DNA from: Siphonodentalium dalli
Lineage: Eukaryota > Mollusca > Scaphopoda > Gadilida > Siphonodentaliidae
Assembly: GCA_032622095.1 (NCBI GenBank)
Contig: CP136061.1
Location: forward strand, 39,313,797-39,377,796
Reading direction: 5' to 3'
DNA length: 64,000 bases
Shown here: one piece after another, positions 33,096-43,577 of the stretch
How the letters are laid out: each line of letters starts with the position of its first letter
How positions within the stretch are numbered: the first letter of the stretch is position 1
Program-made: the position numbers and the translations under genes
The notes under the pieces: model-generated
Databases searched by the model: none
What the model was told of the DNA's origin: nothing
What the model saw: only the letters and a program-made list of their open reading frames with translations

Positions 33096-34727
33096 ATTAA
33101 ACAAAACTTCACGCACTGCTTTCTCTTTATTTTAGTCGTCATAATTATGTAATGCCATAAACGTTTTAGAGCAAATACTGCTGTAGATGTTCATCCCATG
33201 GTCTGAATGTGCAGTTCTACGCAACCGCTGATTAAAAATTAGAACCAACACATTACAAACGAAACGATCTCACATTTATCGAAAAGTATAAGAAGCAATA
33301 CAGGGGGGGTAATACAACAAATGCAGGAAGGTATGCTGGGATGGGTGGGTGGTCAGAGAGGCAAAAAACGCGTTTTGTTTTCAACCTCATGCAATTTTTT
33401 TACTAAAGACATTTTGTGCCTGTATTTCACATTTGTAACAGTTTAAAACATATTATAACTGCAAAAAAAACACCAAATCTATGTTAATGGGAGCTCATAT
33501 GCTATGGCATGTTGCATATGGAACGGTGATGTGAAAACACTTCCTCCCCGACACCATTCGGAAAGAACCGGCATGGACATTTTTAGAAGAAAACAAATCT
33601 GAAATCATATATTTTCAAAACAATATTATAATATTATAGTAACTGCTAATCATTAAGTATAATAGTAGTGTCCCAGTAGACTAACACACGTTGTATGGAA
33701 TAATGCTGAGCTGGTTGATAGAAAATATTTAGTAAAAATGGAATTGTGTGGACCCTGTGTGGACCTCGGCTTGCTAATATCAGCAATTGATCAAATAATA
33801 GTAAATCTCCTCTCTGTGTTTATCTAATTTAAAAAATATGTCAACTCTAGTTGAATTGGAGCTTAACAACTGATATGTCACCAACGTGTCTCCAAAATGT
33901 CAGCTGTGACTCAAAATTCAAGATTGAGTTCACTGTCCTGAGATAATGCTATCAGTTAAAAAGGTATTAAAGCCAAAGAGCCAAACACATTTTCGGTTCA
34001 TGTAATAGCTTGTATGGGAAAATGATATCTCACTGGATATGTATAATATTGTTTGTAAAATTGGATATTAGTAAGCCTTATACTATTGAGCTAACTAGTA
34101 TATGCAGTAGCTATCAGCTTCTGAGTGATTACTATATTTGTCCATTACATCGATGCATTATAATTTCCATTTAGCAGTGTGGAATTTGATCACCAAGGTA
34201 GACCTAGCATACTCTCGTCGCGCACTGACCTGGAAACTCTTAATACATGTACGTGGTAGACAAAATACTGATCAGTTAGTATTTGAGAAAAATCATTTTT
34301 CATTAAAACATAGCTTCTAAAACTGCTTAAACCGTCATTTGGACTAAATGTGATAAGTTCACAATGGTATCAGCTATATACGTAGGGTTTTATGTGGTTT
34401 CGATCCACAATTAGTGAAATTTGGGAGGTGGGTGTAAAAAAAATTGTTTTTTGCAGTTTTGAGTTCCAGAAAATGCCAGATACAAAAAAAAACAGTATAC
34501 CTTCCTGCAAAATGTTTTACTACCCCCCCCCCCCCCTGACAAATACACGTATATTCAGCGTTATATCGACAATTCTGTTCGGAAATCTTTCGCTTACATA
34601 TGCTTTGAGATACATCATACCAAATGTTGTGTACATCCTGGGGTCAGAACGTGCCATGTCCGTTGAAGCATATTTATTTGCCTCAATATTACAAATACCG
34701 GGTAATGTTATTGAGGGCAAGTGCATA
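33096..34727. other. Mostly featureless, with homopolymer patches
   Basis: Patches at 33300-33420 (GGGGGGG, GGGTGGGTGG) and 34430-34535 (poly-A, then poly-C) resemble each other in inverse orientation around CAGGAAGGTA / TACCTTCCTG and also the 260-360 patch. They probably belong to one dispersed repeat. No gene. Confidence 0.45.
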
Positions 34728-35347
34728 TATCCAACATATCCTCGCGCAAATAGGTTCATAATCGACATATAATATTCATATAGGTTCATAATCGACCTAT
34801 AATATTCAAATAGGTTCATAATCGGAATATAATATTCAAATAGGTTCATAATCGGCATATAATATTCAAATAGGTTCATAATCGGCATATAATATTAAAA
34901 TAGGTTCATAATCGACCTATAATATTAAAATAGGTTCATAATCGGAATATAATATTCAAATAGGTTCATAATCGGCATATAATATTCATATAGGTTCATA
35001 ATCGGCATATAATATTAAATAGGTTCATAATCGACCTATAATATTAAAATAGGTTCATAATCGGCATATAATATTTAAATAGGTTCATAATCGGCATATA
35101 ATATTTAAATAGGTTCATAATCGGCATATAATATTTAAATAGGTTGATAATCGACATATAATATTCAAATAGGTTCATAATCGACATATAATATTCAAAT
35201 AGGTTCATAATCGACCTATAATATTCACATATGTTCATTTTCTACTATTTGACTCTGAAATAAGCCCATATTATTCCGTTTTAATGGCGCGGGCCACGGT
35301 GAAAACACATTCTAAAGAGCGTACATCTGGTAAGTCGTGAGTTGGTT
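34728..35347 (+). repeat. Family E copy 6 with an internal segment expanded to a 30-bp minisatellite
   Basis: Starts with the family E left end (CAACATATCCTCGCGCAAAT) and ends with its core (GCGCGGGCCACGGTGAAAAC). Between them the single family segment reading about AGG-TTCATAATCGAC-ATATAATATTC is repeated about 16 times at 30-31 bp (34750-35230). The right half of the element is absent. Confidence 0.75.
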
Positions 35348-35442
35348 TATTTATTTATTTATTTATTTGTGAAATTGGAATGAGCCATGTCCGTTTAAGC
35401 ATGGCTTCCATAGACGATGCATGCCATGTATGTGTATGCTAA

Positions 35443-35810
35443 TTAACCCTTTACCCAACAAACCGGCTACAACCGGCCAAATAAAGCTTCAACAGCCTAA
35501 AATATCTTCAGTCTGTCTCAATAGAACCATACAAATATGGATATCATTGGAAACGGCTCCTTGACCACATTGTGATAGTTACAGTTATGCCCTGTGCCAA
35601 TGCATTCTCTTATATATGCGAGTCGACCATAGGTCGCCTCGCATATATAAGAGAATGCATTGGCCTTACATTCTTACATTCTTTAACAATTTATAATTTG
35701 TAATGTGTTAAGCCAATGCATTCTCTTATATATGCGAGGCGACATATGGTCGACTCGCATATATAAGAGAATGCATTGGCACAGGGCCCTTCTGTTGGGT
35801 AAAGGGTTAA
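35443..35810. mobile_element. TTAA-flanked hairpin-pair element, family B copy 2
   Basis: TTAA at 35443-35446 and 35807-35810, ends CCCTTTACCCAACA. Here the long outer arm is on the left, mirroring copy 1. Two hairpins enclose a very short AT spacer. Confidence 0.8.
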
Positions 35811-36029
35811 GAACTGGAATAGAAAGTTGACGCCTGGTAAATTGTATTTATAAAAAAACTCAAGACAAAAGTTCCATATAGGGGCTGTCGAATTAACAAC
35901 ATATAGTGAATCCATACCTTACATATCGCAGCGTGTTATATATCCGAGAAAGCGTGAACTGGCGTCGTTTGAATATAAATCAACGATATCTCACAAAGCT
36001 TGCTGAACAATTACAGAAATGCTCTGTGT

Positions 36030-36360
36030 GGCACAAACATAGTAGCTGTGCCGTTATCAATGACTGTAAATAGCCAATACAAACGATCAGACAGAGAACT
36101 GTCATCGTGTTGACAGAGTATGATTGTTCACCAACTGTGAAGTGTTCGATAAAAATATAAAAAACGCCGATATCCTCAACGACCTGCATGTAATGTCTGT
36201 ATTCTCGTAGCGTGTGCCTCATTGATACGCGAATGACACTCATTGTATGTGCATGGTCCCCATGTCCGCATCTTGGTCAATTAGTGTATATAAGGAACAA
36301 TATTGAAGAGTTGTGGTCGTGAAAATAAGACACCACGCTATTGTTATCCAGCCTACACAG
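36030..36360. repeat. Duplicated ~300-bp block, copy 1
   Basis: Direct match to 38590-38875: CCAATACAAACGATCAGACAG, CACCAACTGTGAAGTGTTCG, CCCCATGTCCGCATCTTGGT and TTGTTATCCAGCCTACA. In the minus direction both copies contain a DQDADM peptide and some hydrophobic stretches, so a decayed exon is possible but unproven. Confidence 0.6.
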
Positions 36361-36415
36361 CTCGTCAGCTCATTGTTGGCAGATTTTGGTTGGGTTGTAT
36401 ACTGTTTCGTGAATT

Positions 36416-36860
36416 GTGCCCGCCATATCAAATCCAGTCGTAAGTCGGGATTTTTTTACCCTGTGCCAATGCATTCTCTTATATATGCGAGTCGACCATA
36501 GGTCGCCTCGCATATATAATAGAATGCATTGGCCTAACAATTTTTTATCATTTGTTTTTCTTACAATTTTTAGGACATAAAATAAAAAACATCCATTACC
36601 CTGCAGGGAGCCCCACACATATATAGAAGCATATAGAAGAGTGTCGTCTGCCCATGTTTGTCTGGGGCTCTGTATGGGTGAAATTATAGAATTGTTAAAG
36701 AATACAAGAAAACATTATTAAAATTGTAAAAAATTGTTAGGCCAATGCATTCTCTTATATATGCGAGGCGACCTATGGTCGACTCGCATATATAAGAGAA
36801 TTCATTGGCACAGGGTAAAAAATATCCCGACTTACGACTGGATTTGATATGGCGGGTCAC
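36416..36860. mobile_element. Hairpin-pair MITE, family A copy 5
   Basis: Complete and flanked by AATT on both sides (36412-36415, 36861-36864). The left end has lost one base (GTGCCCGCC). The core is inverted relative to copy 1. Confidence 0.85.
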
Positions 36861-37104
36861 AATTGTTTCATGCATAAAGCTACTATATGATGTGAAGAGG
36901 GGAAGACTTCATATTAGCCCTCGGGATTGTTGTCTGATCCTCGTGTACTTTTATTAACACTTCCATTTTGCTTATATGTGTCATCTGTAGATTATGTTAT
37001 TTGTTTGGATTTGGAAATAAAAATATATAAAGTGGAGCATACACAGAACATATGCACACTATGTATAGTGTCTTCCTTAGGTATTGTAATATACTGCCCC
37101 ATGT

Positions 37105-38400
37105 GGGCCCAGGGTAGAATATGACAACCGCCCCACTGCGAGGGGTAAGAATCCCATAATGAGGCACCATGTTTGTCGTGGGGGCATCCCGTGAGGTGTG
37201 ATGTAGGACAGTAGGAGTCCTGGTGGTATTAGGGCGGTGTGGTGTAGGACAGTAGGAGTCCTGGTGGTATTAGGGCGGTCGTATCACGTGGGGGCATCCA
37301 GTGAGGTGTGGTGTAGGGCAGTAGGAGTCCTTGTGGTATTAGGGCGGTCGGTGAGGTGTGATGTAAGACAGTAGGAGTCCTGGTGGTATTAGGGCGGTCG
37401 GTGAGATGTGATGTAGGACAGTAGGAGTCCTTGTGGTATTAGGGCGGTCGGTGAGATGTGATGTAGGACAGTAGGAGTCCTGGTGGTATTATGACGGTCG
37501 GTGAGGTGTGATGTAGGACAGTAGGAGTCCTGGTGGTATTAGGGCGGTCGGTGAGGTGTGGTGTAAGACAGTAGGAGTCCTTGTGGTATTAGGGCGGTCG
37601 GTGAGATGTGATGTAGGACAGTAGGAGTCCTGGTGGTATTATGACAGTCGGTGAGGTGTGATGTAGGACAGTAGGAGTCCTGGTGGTATTAGGGCGGTCG
37701 TATCACGTGGGGGCATCCAGTGAGGTGTGGTGTAGGGCAGTAGGAGTCCTTGTGGTATTAGGGCGGTCGGTGAGGTGTGATGTAAGACAGTAGGAGTCCT
37801 GGTGGTATTAGGGCGGTCGGTGAGATGTGATGTAGGACAGTAGGAGTCCTTGTGGTATTAGGGCGGTCGGTGAGATGTGATGTAGGACAGTAGGAGTCCT
37901 GGTGGTATTATGACGGTCGGTGAGGTGTGATGTAGGACAGTAGGAGTCCTGGTGGTATTAGGGCGGTCGGTGAGGTGTGGTGTAAGACAGTAGGAGTCCT
38001 TGTGGTATTAGGGCGGTCGGTGAGATGTGATGTAGGACAGTAGGAGTCCTGGTGGTATTATGACGGTCGGTGAGGTGTGATGTAGGACAGTAGGAGTCCT
38101 GGTGGTATTAGGGCGGTCGTATCACGTGGGGGCATCCAGTGAGGTGTGGTGTAGGGCAGTAGGAGTCCTTGTGGTATTAGGGCGGTCGGTGAGGTGTGAT
38201 GTAAGACAGTAGGAGTCCTGGTGGTATTAGGGCGGTCGGTGAGATGTGATGTAGGACAGTAGGAGTCCTGGTGGTATTATGGCGGTCGGTGAGGTGTGAT
38301 GTAGGACAGTAGGAGTCCTGGTGGTATTAGGGCGGCCGAATGACGTAGGACATCAACCTGTGGATACGGCTTAGCTCATGGTCCTGTTTGGTACTACATA
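37105..38400 (+). repeat. Dispersed element copy 2 containing a 50-bp minisatellite with 419-bp higher-order period
   Basis: The ends match the element at 22970-23163. Inside, a 50-bp unit (GGTCGGTGAGGTGTGATGTA, GGACAGTAGGAGTCC, TGGTGGTATTAGGGC) repeats about 23 times. A variant with TATCACGTGGGGGCATCCAG appears at 37282, 37701 and 38120, exactly 419 bp apart, which shows two-level amplification. Confidence 0.85.
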
Positions 38401-38589
38401 TCTAAAGATGTTTAGATAATAAGTTCAACAAACGACCATATTTACCGAACATTTCCTAAGGGAACTACTTGTTAATGAGTATTTAGTATATAAAGGGTTC
38501 ATGGAAAAACTTGGCTAAGTCCACAAATTAGGCTCCCTTTTTATAGAAAACAATACAAAAAATTATCTGAGAAAAATGTGTTTTACTCG

Positions 38590-38875
38590 ATATGAGTTGT
38601 CATCCGCCAATACAAACAATCAGACAGAAGATGTGCGGTCATCGTATTGAGTTATTCCACCAACTGTGTAGTGTTCGATAATAGAACAAAGTACGCCGAT
38701 AGTCTCAAGTATATGCATAGAATGACTGTATATTGTAGCATGTGCCTCAGTAATACTCCAATGGCGCTCCTCATGTCCGCATCTTGATCAGATAGCATTG
38801 TATCGGACAATCGTGAAGAAAATGTGGTAATCAACTGAAACACTACTGCATTGTTATCCAGTCCACATGAATCAC
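38590..38875. repeat. Duplicated ~300-bp block, copy 2
   Basis: Counterpart of 36030-36360. The copies lie on either side of the 37.1-38.4 kb minisatellite element, so element plus duplicated flanks may form a segmental unit. Confidence 0.6.
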
Positions 38876-39036
38876 AAGTGTTTTGTAGGTTGCTTGGTTT
38901 GTATGTAGCTTCGGTTTAATTGCTATTGCATGTATATAACTACCATGGCAATATTGTATGCCGAAAAGAACCAACGGAGATGACTTATCTGTGAAATCAC
39001 ATAACTGAACGTAGCCACCACTGTCCCCAGCTGACC

Positions 39037-39385
39037 AGCCTGTTCTCCCAAAATTGCGCACATTATCTGCTTAGAATGGAACTTGTTTTTAGTAGATAAT
39101 CTGCTGAGAATCGCCTCATTTTGAGTCGACAATGTGCTGAAAATGAGTGCGTTTTTGTCACTCATAATGAGGCGATTGTAAGCGGATTATGTGCGGATTA
39201 TGATACAAGTAAGCCAACTCACGACTTTTCAGGTATACGCTCATTAACATATGGACCGCGCCTTAAAACGAAATAACGGGTATGAGTCCATTACATACTT
39301 ATTTTAGAATCAAATAATCACAGTTTGTACCTATGTCACATTATAGGTCGATTATGTGCGTATTGGCGCGATAATATGTTGAGCT
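39037..39385 (-). repeat. Family E copy 2, reverse orientation
   Basis: Starts with the inverse of the family end (CAGCCTGTTCTCCCAAAA), contains the internal AATCGCCTCATTTTGAGTCG inverted repeat, and ends GCGATAATATGTTGAG. Confidence 0.65.
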
Positions 39386-39389
39386 GACA

Positions 39390-39740
39390 AACGTGACCGA
39401 CTACCAAAATCAGGTTGCCCTTAATGTCCTTGCATCACAACCAACGGCTCATGTCAGCAATTGAACCAGTTTAAAAACCAGCGCACATACAGAGAACATA
39501 CGAGTACCATATTTCTGAATGTGCACTAATTGTGCATTCATTGGCTTCTGGTAAATAACTGCGAAACTTGTCTCGATACCTGAGTCAGGTTGTCTCCCCT
39601 TTTTTTATCAACAATCCGCTGTAATTAAATTCGCCATCGTCGGTACTTATAACGATCACGTGCCTTATATACGGTTCGCCGGCCTATGTCCCAACATTAT
39701 ACACAGATGAGTAAGCCGACGAGTACTATCTTCAAATGAA
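39390..39740. other. No feature recognised
   Basis: Unique-looking sequence with no repeats or coding signal noticed. Confidence 0.4.
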
Positions 39741-39744
39741 TAAA

Positions 39745-40105
39745 GCATATCCGTTTATTGTGCCGTCCTATCTTCATGTTGTAAAACCTCTCCGGAAATT
39801 GACCGAAATGGTTGCATTCGATATTCATGTAATGAAGCCTCTCCGGCAATTGACCGAAATGCTTGTATTCGATCTTCATGTTATAAAACCTCTCCGGAAA
39901 TTGACCGAAATGCTTGCATTCGATCTTCATACTATGAAGACTCTCCGGTAATTTGCCGAAATGTTTTCATTTAGTCGATCCATTCGATCTTCACGTTATA
40001 AAGCCTCTCCGTTGATTGGCTGAAATACTTGCATTTATTTGTGGAATCATATCTTCACGTTATAAAGTCTCTCCGCTGATTGGCCGAAATGCTTGAATTT
40101 AGTCA
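39745..40105. repeat. ~55-bp degenerate tandem repeat, about six copies
   Basis: The unit contains ATCTTCATGTTATAAAACCT, CTCCGGAAATTGACCGAAAT and GCTTGCATTCG. Later copies gain short insertions (TTAGTCGATCC). Confidence 0.85.
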
Positions 40106-40603
40106 TGCTGTACGTGCAATTGATGATTCCACGGTCAGTCTTGAGGGCGGGGCATAGTTGTTGCTATGGAAAGGTCGTCTGTTCAAGTACATTAATTGGT
40201 TTACAGGCACAAAAACTTTCTCTCGTCTTTAAATGTATACCAAATAACCAATGCCATCCACAATGAAATTCACAATCATAGTCATGGATAAAATCCCGAC
40301 ATCAGTGCACAAATCGCAGGTTTAGTACAATGTTATTTGACAACAAAAACAATGTTTGAAAATAGCCGATTTAACACTCAATTTACTCACGGCTATCAAT
40401 TTAGGGTGACTAAAGATTGCGTCAGAATGCAGACAACGACCGGCTCCGTCGCTGATTGGTAGAATCTTATCTTTAAATAATTATTTGATTGACAGATATG
40501 GCAAGCTGTTCCCTGAACGAACTCGATCGTCAAAAATTTAAACGACAGGAAGTTGAAAATGGGAAACGCATTGTCACATGACATTCCTCCGGATATTAAG
40601 AGC

Positions 40604-40972
40604 CAGCCTGATCTACCGAACAATCCGTACATTATCTGCTTTCAATAGAACGTGTTTTAGGTTGATAATCTGCAGAGAATAAACTCATTTTGTGTCGATA
40701 ATGTGCTGGAAATGAGAGCGATTTAGTCACAATATATCGACTCACAATGAGGCGATGCGAAGCAGTTTATGTGCGCACAATGACACGTATACGCGAACTC
40801 ATCACTGTTCACGTGTACGCTCTTTCACATGCGTTTTCCCTGTGGCCCGCGCCATAAAACGAAATAACGTACACGACTCTATTATCTGCTTATTTCAGAT
40901 TAAATAATCACATTATGTACTTAACTCACTTTATATGTCGATTATGTGCGCATTTGCGACCGGATATGTTGT
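40604..40972 (-). repeat. Family E copy 3, reverse orientation
   Basis: Inverse orientation with TTTCCCTGTGGCCCGCGCCA and GTCGATTATGTGCGCATTTG. The first internal arm is diverged. It lies about 1.2 kb from copy 2 in the same orientation. Confidence 0.65.
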
Positions 40973-41146
40973 AAGGGTCACTTGTGGTGTTGTATATAGT
41001 ATTGATGTCGCAATCGGATAATTCGCGACTTGCACGGCCAGCGTAACCACGTGCGTGCAAGGAGGATTTTTAAAGAAAGTTTGTCGCAAATTTTGTGTGA
41101 TAAGTGCTAATCGTAGTGAAAGTCTTCGAGCTATCACATTATATTT

Positions 41147-41452
41147 GAGATTCTACCCCATTTCGAAATTGAATCCATTTCATCTTATAGACATCGTCCT
41201 GCAATGAGGACTGTATATCAGATGTTACATAGCAACGACATGGCTCGTGTGGAGCTGTAAGTTTCACATAATATACCAATTAGCTCTATTAAATCCCATA
41301 ATGTCACACTCGGGACAATTACCGTTTCGCCATAAATCCAACATTTCAGAAATGCCTTTGATTGAGATATTTTAGCGCCTACGTGTCATAAATCATGGAT
41401 CAATTATAACTGAGTAAATTTGCTAATAATAATTTCGTTGATTTCCTCACAG
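41147..41452. repeat. Tandem ~385-bp duplication, copy 1
   Basis: Direct copy of 41534-41820. Shared: GGACTGTATATCAG, GGAGCTGTAA, TTTCGCCATAAATCCA, AGAAATGCCTTT, TTTTAGCGCCTACGTGT and AATCATGGATC. No open frame is conserved, so this is probably non-coding. Confidence 0.7.
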
Positions 41453-41533
41453 GTAAGCGACTATTAACCTCTTTAAATTAAAATCTTAGTTTCTGATATC
41501 TAAAACCTATTAATGTTGCCTGTTTGAGAGTTT

Positions 41534-41820
41534 TGAGATTCGACCCAATTCTAAATCTAATCCGTGTCAGCTGCGAGACATTACCCTGAATAGGGACTGT
41601 ATATCAGGTGGTGCATGCATCGTATGGAGCTGTAAATTTCACACAACGGATCTGTTAACTCGATATCCGACAAAGTCACGCTCGGCTCAATTACCGATTC
41701 GCCATAAATCCACACATTCAGAAATGCCTTTCATTTGGGGTATTTTAGCGCCTACGTGTTATAAATCACGGATCGATTTGTTTTGAGTTCATTTGCCATT
41801 AATCAGTCCGTTGATTCCTA
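41534..41820. repeat. Tandem ~385-bp duplication, copy 2
   Basis: Second copy of the block at 41147-41452, with moderate divergence and short indels. Confidence 0.7.
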
Positions 41821-42279
41821 TTCATATCGGGTTCATTGCTGGTGTTTATGGTCATCATGACGCGACAGTTTGACACTGTTAGAGTAACGTTCAGTCCAGG
41901 TCACAATAACGCGATATAATGAAGGAATTATGGCGCTTTCCGTGTGCACAATTCTTAGCTCGTCACTACGTTTATAGCGCGGGTCGACTCGTTCGATGTA
42001 ATAAACATCATATAATTGGAAAATCGAGCACACCATTCTAAGAAACCATCTGGCACAGTGATTACCTGCTCAATAAACTTTGAAGTCATTCACCGGCATG
42101 ACCAGCAGTTCTCCAGAAGGTTTCGAAGTGTACAGTATTAACCCATGTTATCACTTACTGTTGTGTTTAAGCACCCCCGAATCATGTTATTTCATGTTAT
42201 GTATCAATTGGCAATGATGAAGGAGAAATCTTATTGGGAGGAGAAAGGTCAGTGAAATAAAAGGTGGGAGAACAACAAA

Positions 42280-42616
42280 TCCTCGCAAATACGCACATAT
42301 AATCGACCTATAATGTGAAATAGGTACAAAATGTGATTATTTTATTCTGAAATAAGCAGATAATGGACGCATACCCGTTATTTTGTTTTATAGCGCGGGC
42401 CACAGTGAAAACACGTGTTAATGAGCGTACACCTGAAAATGTGAGTTGGCTTCTTTTTGTCATTGTCCGTGCATAATCTTCTTAAAATCGCCTCATTCTG
42501 AGACTAAAACGCTCTCATTTTCATCACATTATCTACTCAAAATAAGGCGATTCTAAGCACATTACCTATCTAAAACAAGTTCCATTATAAGCAGATAATG
42601 TGCGGGTTTTCAAGAG
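42280..42616 (+). repeat. Family E copy 4
   Basis: Forward copy from AATCCTCGCAAATACGCACA to TTCAAGAGAACAGGCTGA with the GCGCGGGCCACAGTGAAAAC core. It carries a short deletion in the internal inverted repeat. Confidence 0.65.
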
Positions 42617-43089
42617 AACAGGCTGAGCGGAAATCACAGAGAAACGTCAGAGAAATAAGAGGTTGTGGAAGGCATCAATTCTCATTTGTTGACATTAGAA
42701 AATGTTTGGAAAAATTAATTGAAAATTCCAGCGTTTGTACGCAAGTCACCATGGGTGGTACTCTTAATTGACATGATGCATTTAATTGAGATTTGATGCC
42801 CCATGTTTACAGATGACCGCACGTCGGTGCTCAGGGTGAGCGCTATTGTCTAGAGGCCCACAAAATGCGATCCCAAAGTTACATTATATTTACTGTGTTC
42901 TATATTACATACAATTGGACAGAGAAGAGGAAGTTTTAAAAAACTATTGTTTGGGCAAAAACATTTTAATTGTAAAATCTTTCGGACCGTTCAGAGACAT
43001 GTACTGGCACTGTTGTTAAAGGCACGTGCGGCCTTAATTGTCGAAAATATTCATATTTGTTCCAAACACCGTAAACAGAAAAACACTAA
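42617..43089. other. No feature recognised
   Basis: No convincing ORF or repeat. Confidence 0.4.
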
Positions 43090-43480
43090 AACGCATACAG
43101 TTCCGTTCATATATACCATGACCATCGCGTAAACAGCATGTTATCATAAAGACCTACTATATTTTACCTAAGCAATAGCCTGATTGTGTTACAGAAGACA
43201 GCACAATGCTACCGGCTAATCACACACAAATGGCATAAACGCTCTTTATTAGTTCCATATCAGGTATACACCAACAAAAAACGCTCTTTATATTTACCAT
43301 CATAATATAAACAAACACCAGAAAAGTAACTTGTTATGCTTTTGTTTACATAACAATGGTCAAACATATGACCATAACATACTGTTTATGCGATATTTCT
43401 TATTTGTATACGGACAAAGTCTATCTACATTTTTATGTTCTTTCTGTTTGTGGCGGTTCTTGACGGGTGGAGATATATTT
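43090..43480 (+). repeat. Dispersed repeat, copy 2
   Basis: Counterpart of 21230-21660: CATACTGTTTATGCGATAT, GTTTACATAACAATGGTC, AAACGCTCTTTAT (twice) and TTCTTTCTGTTTGTGGCGG. Ends are unclear. No coding. Confidence 0.55.
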
Positions 43481-43577
43481 TCACAGGATACCCACCGCCA
43501 AGGCCAACCGTGTCTTTAACTGTTCGTTAACAGTTAATGTCGAATTCGTTCACGTGCATGACCAGCATTTATCCAGA

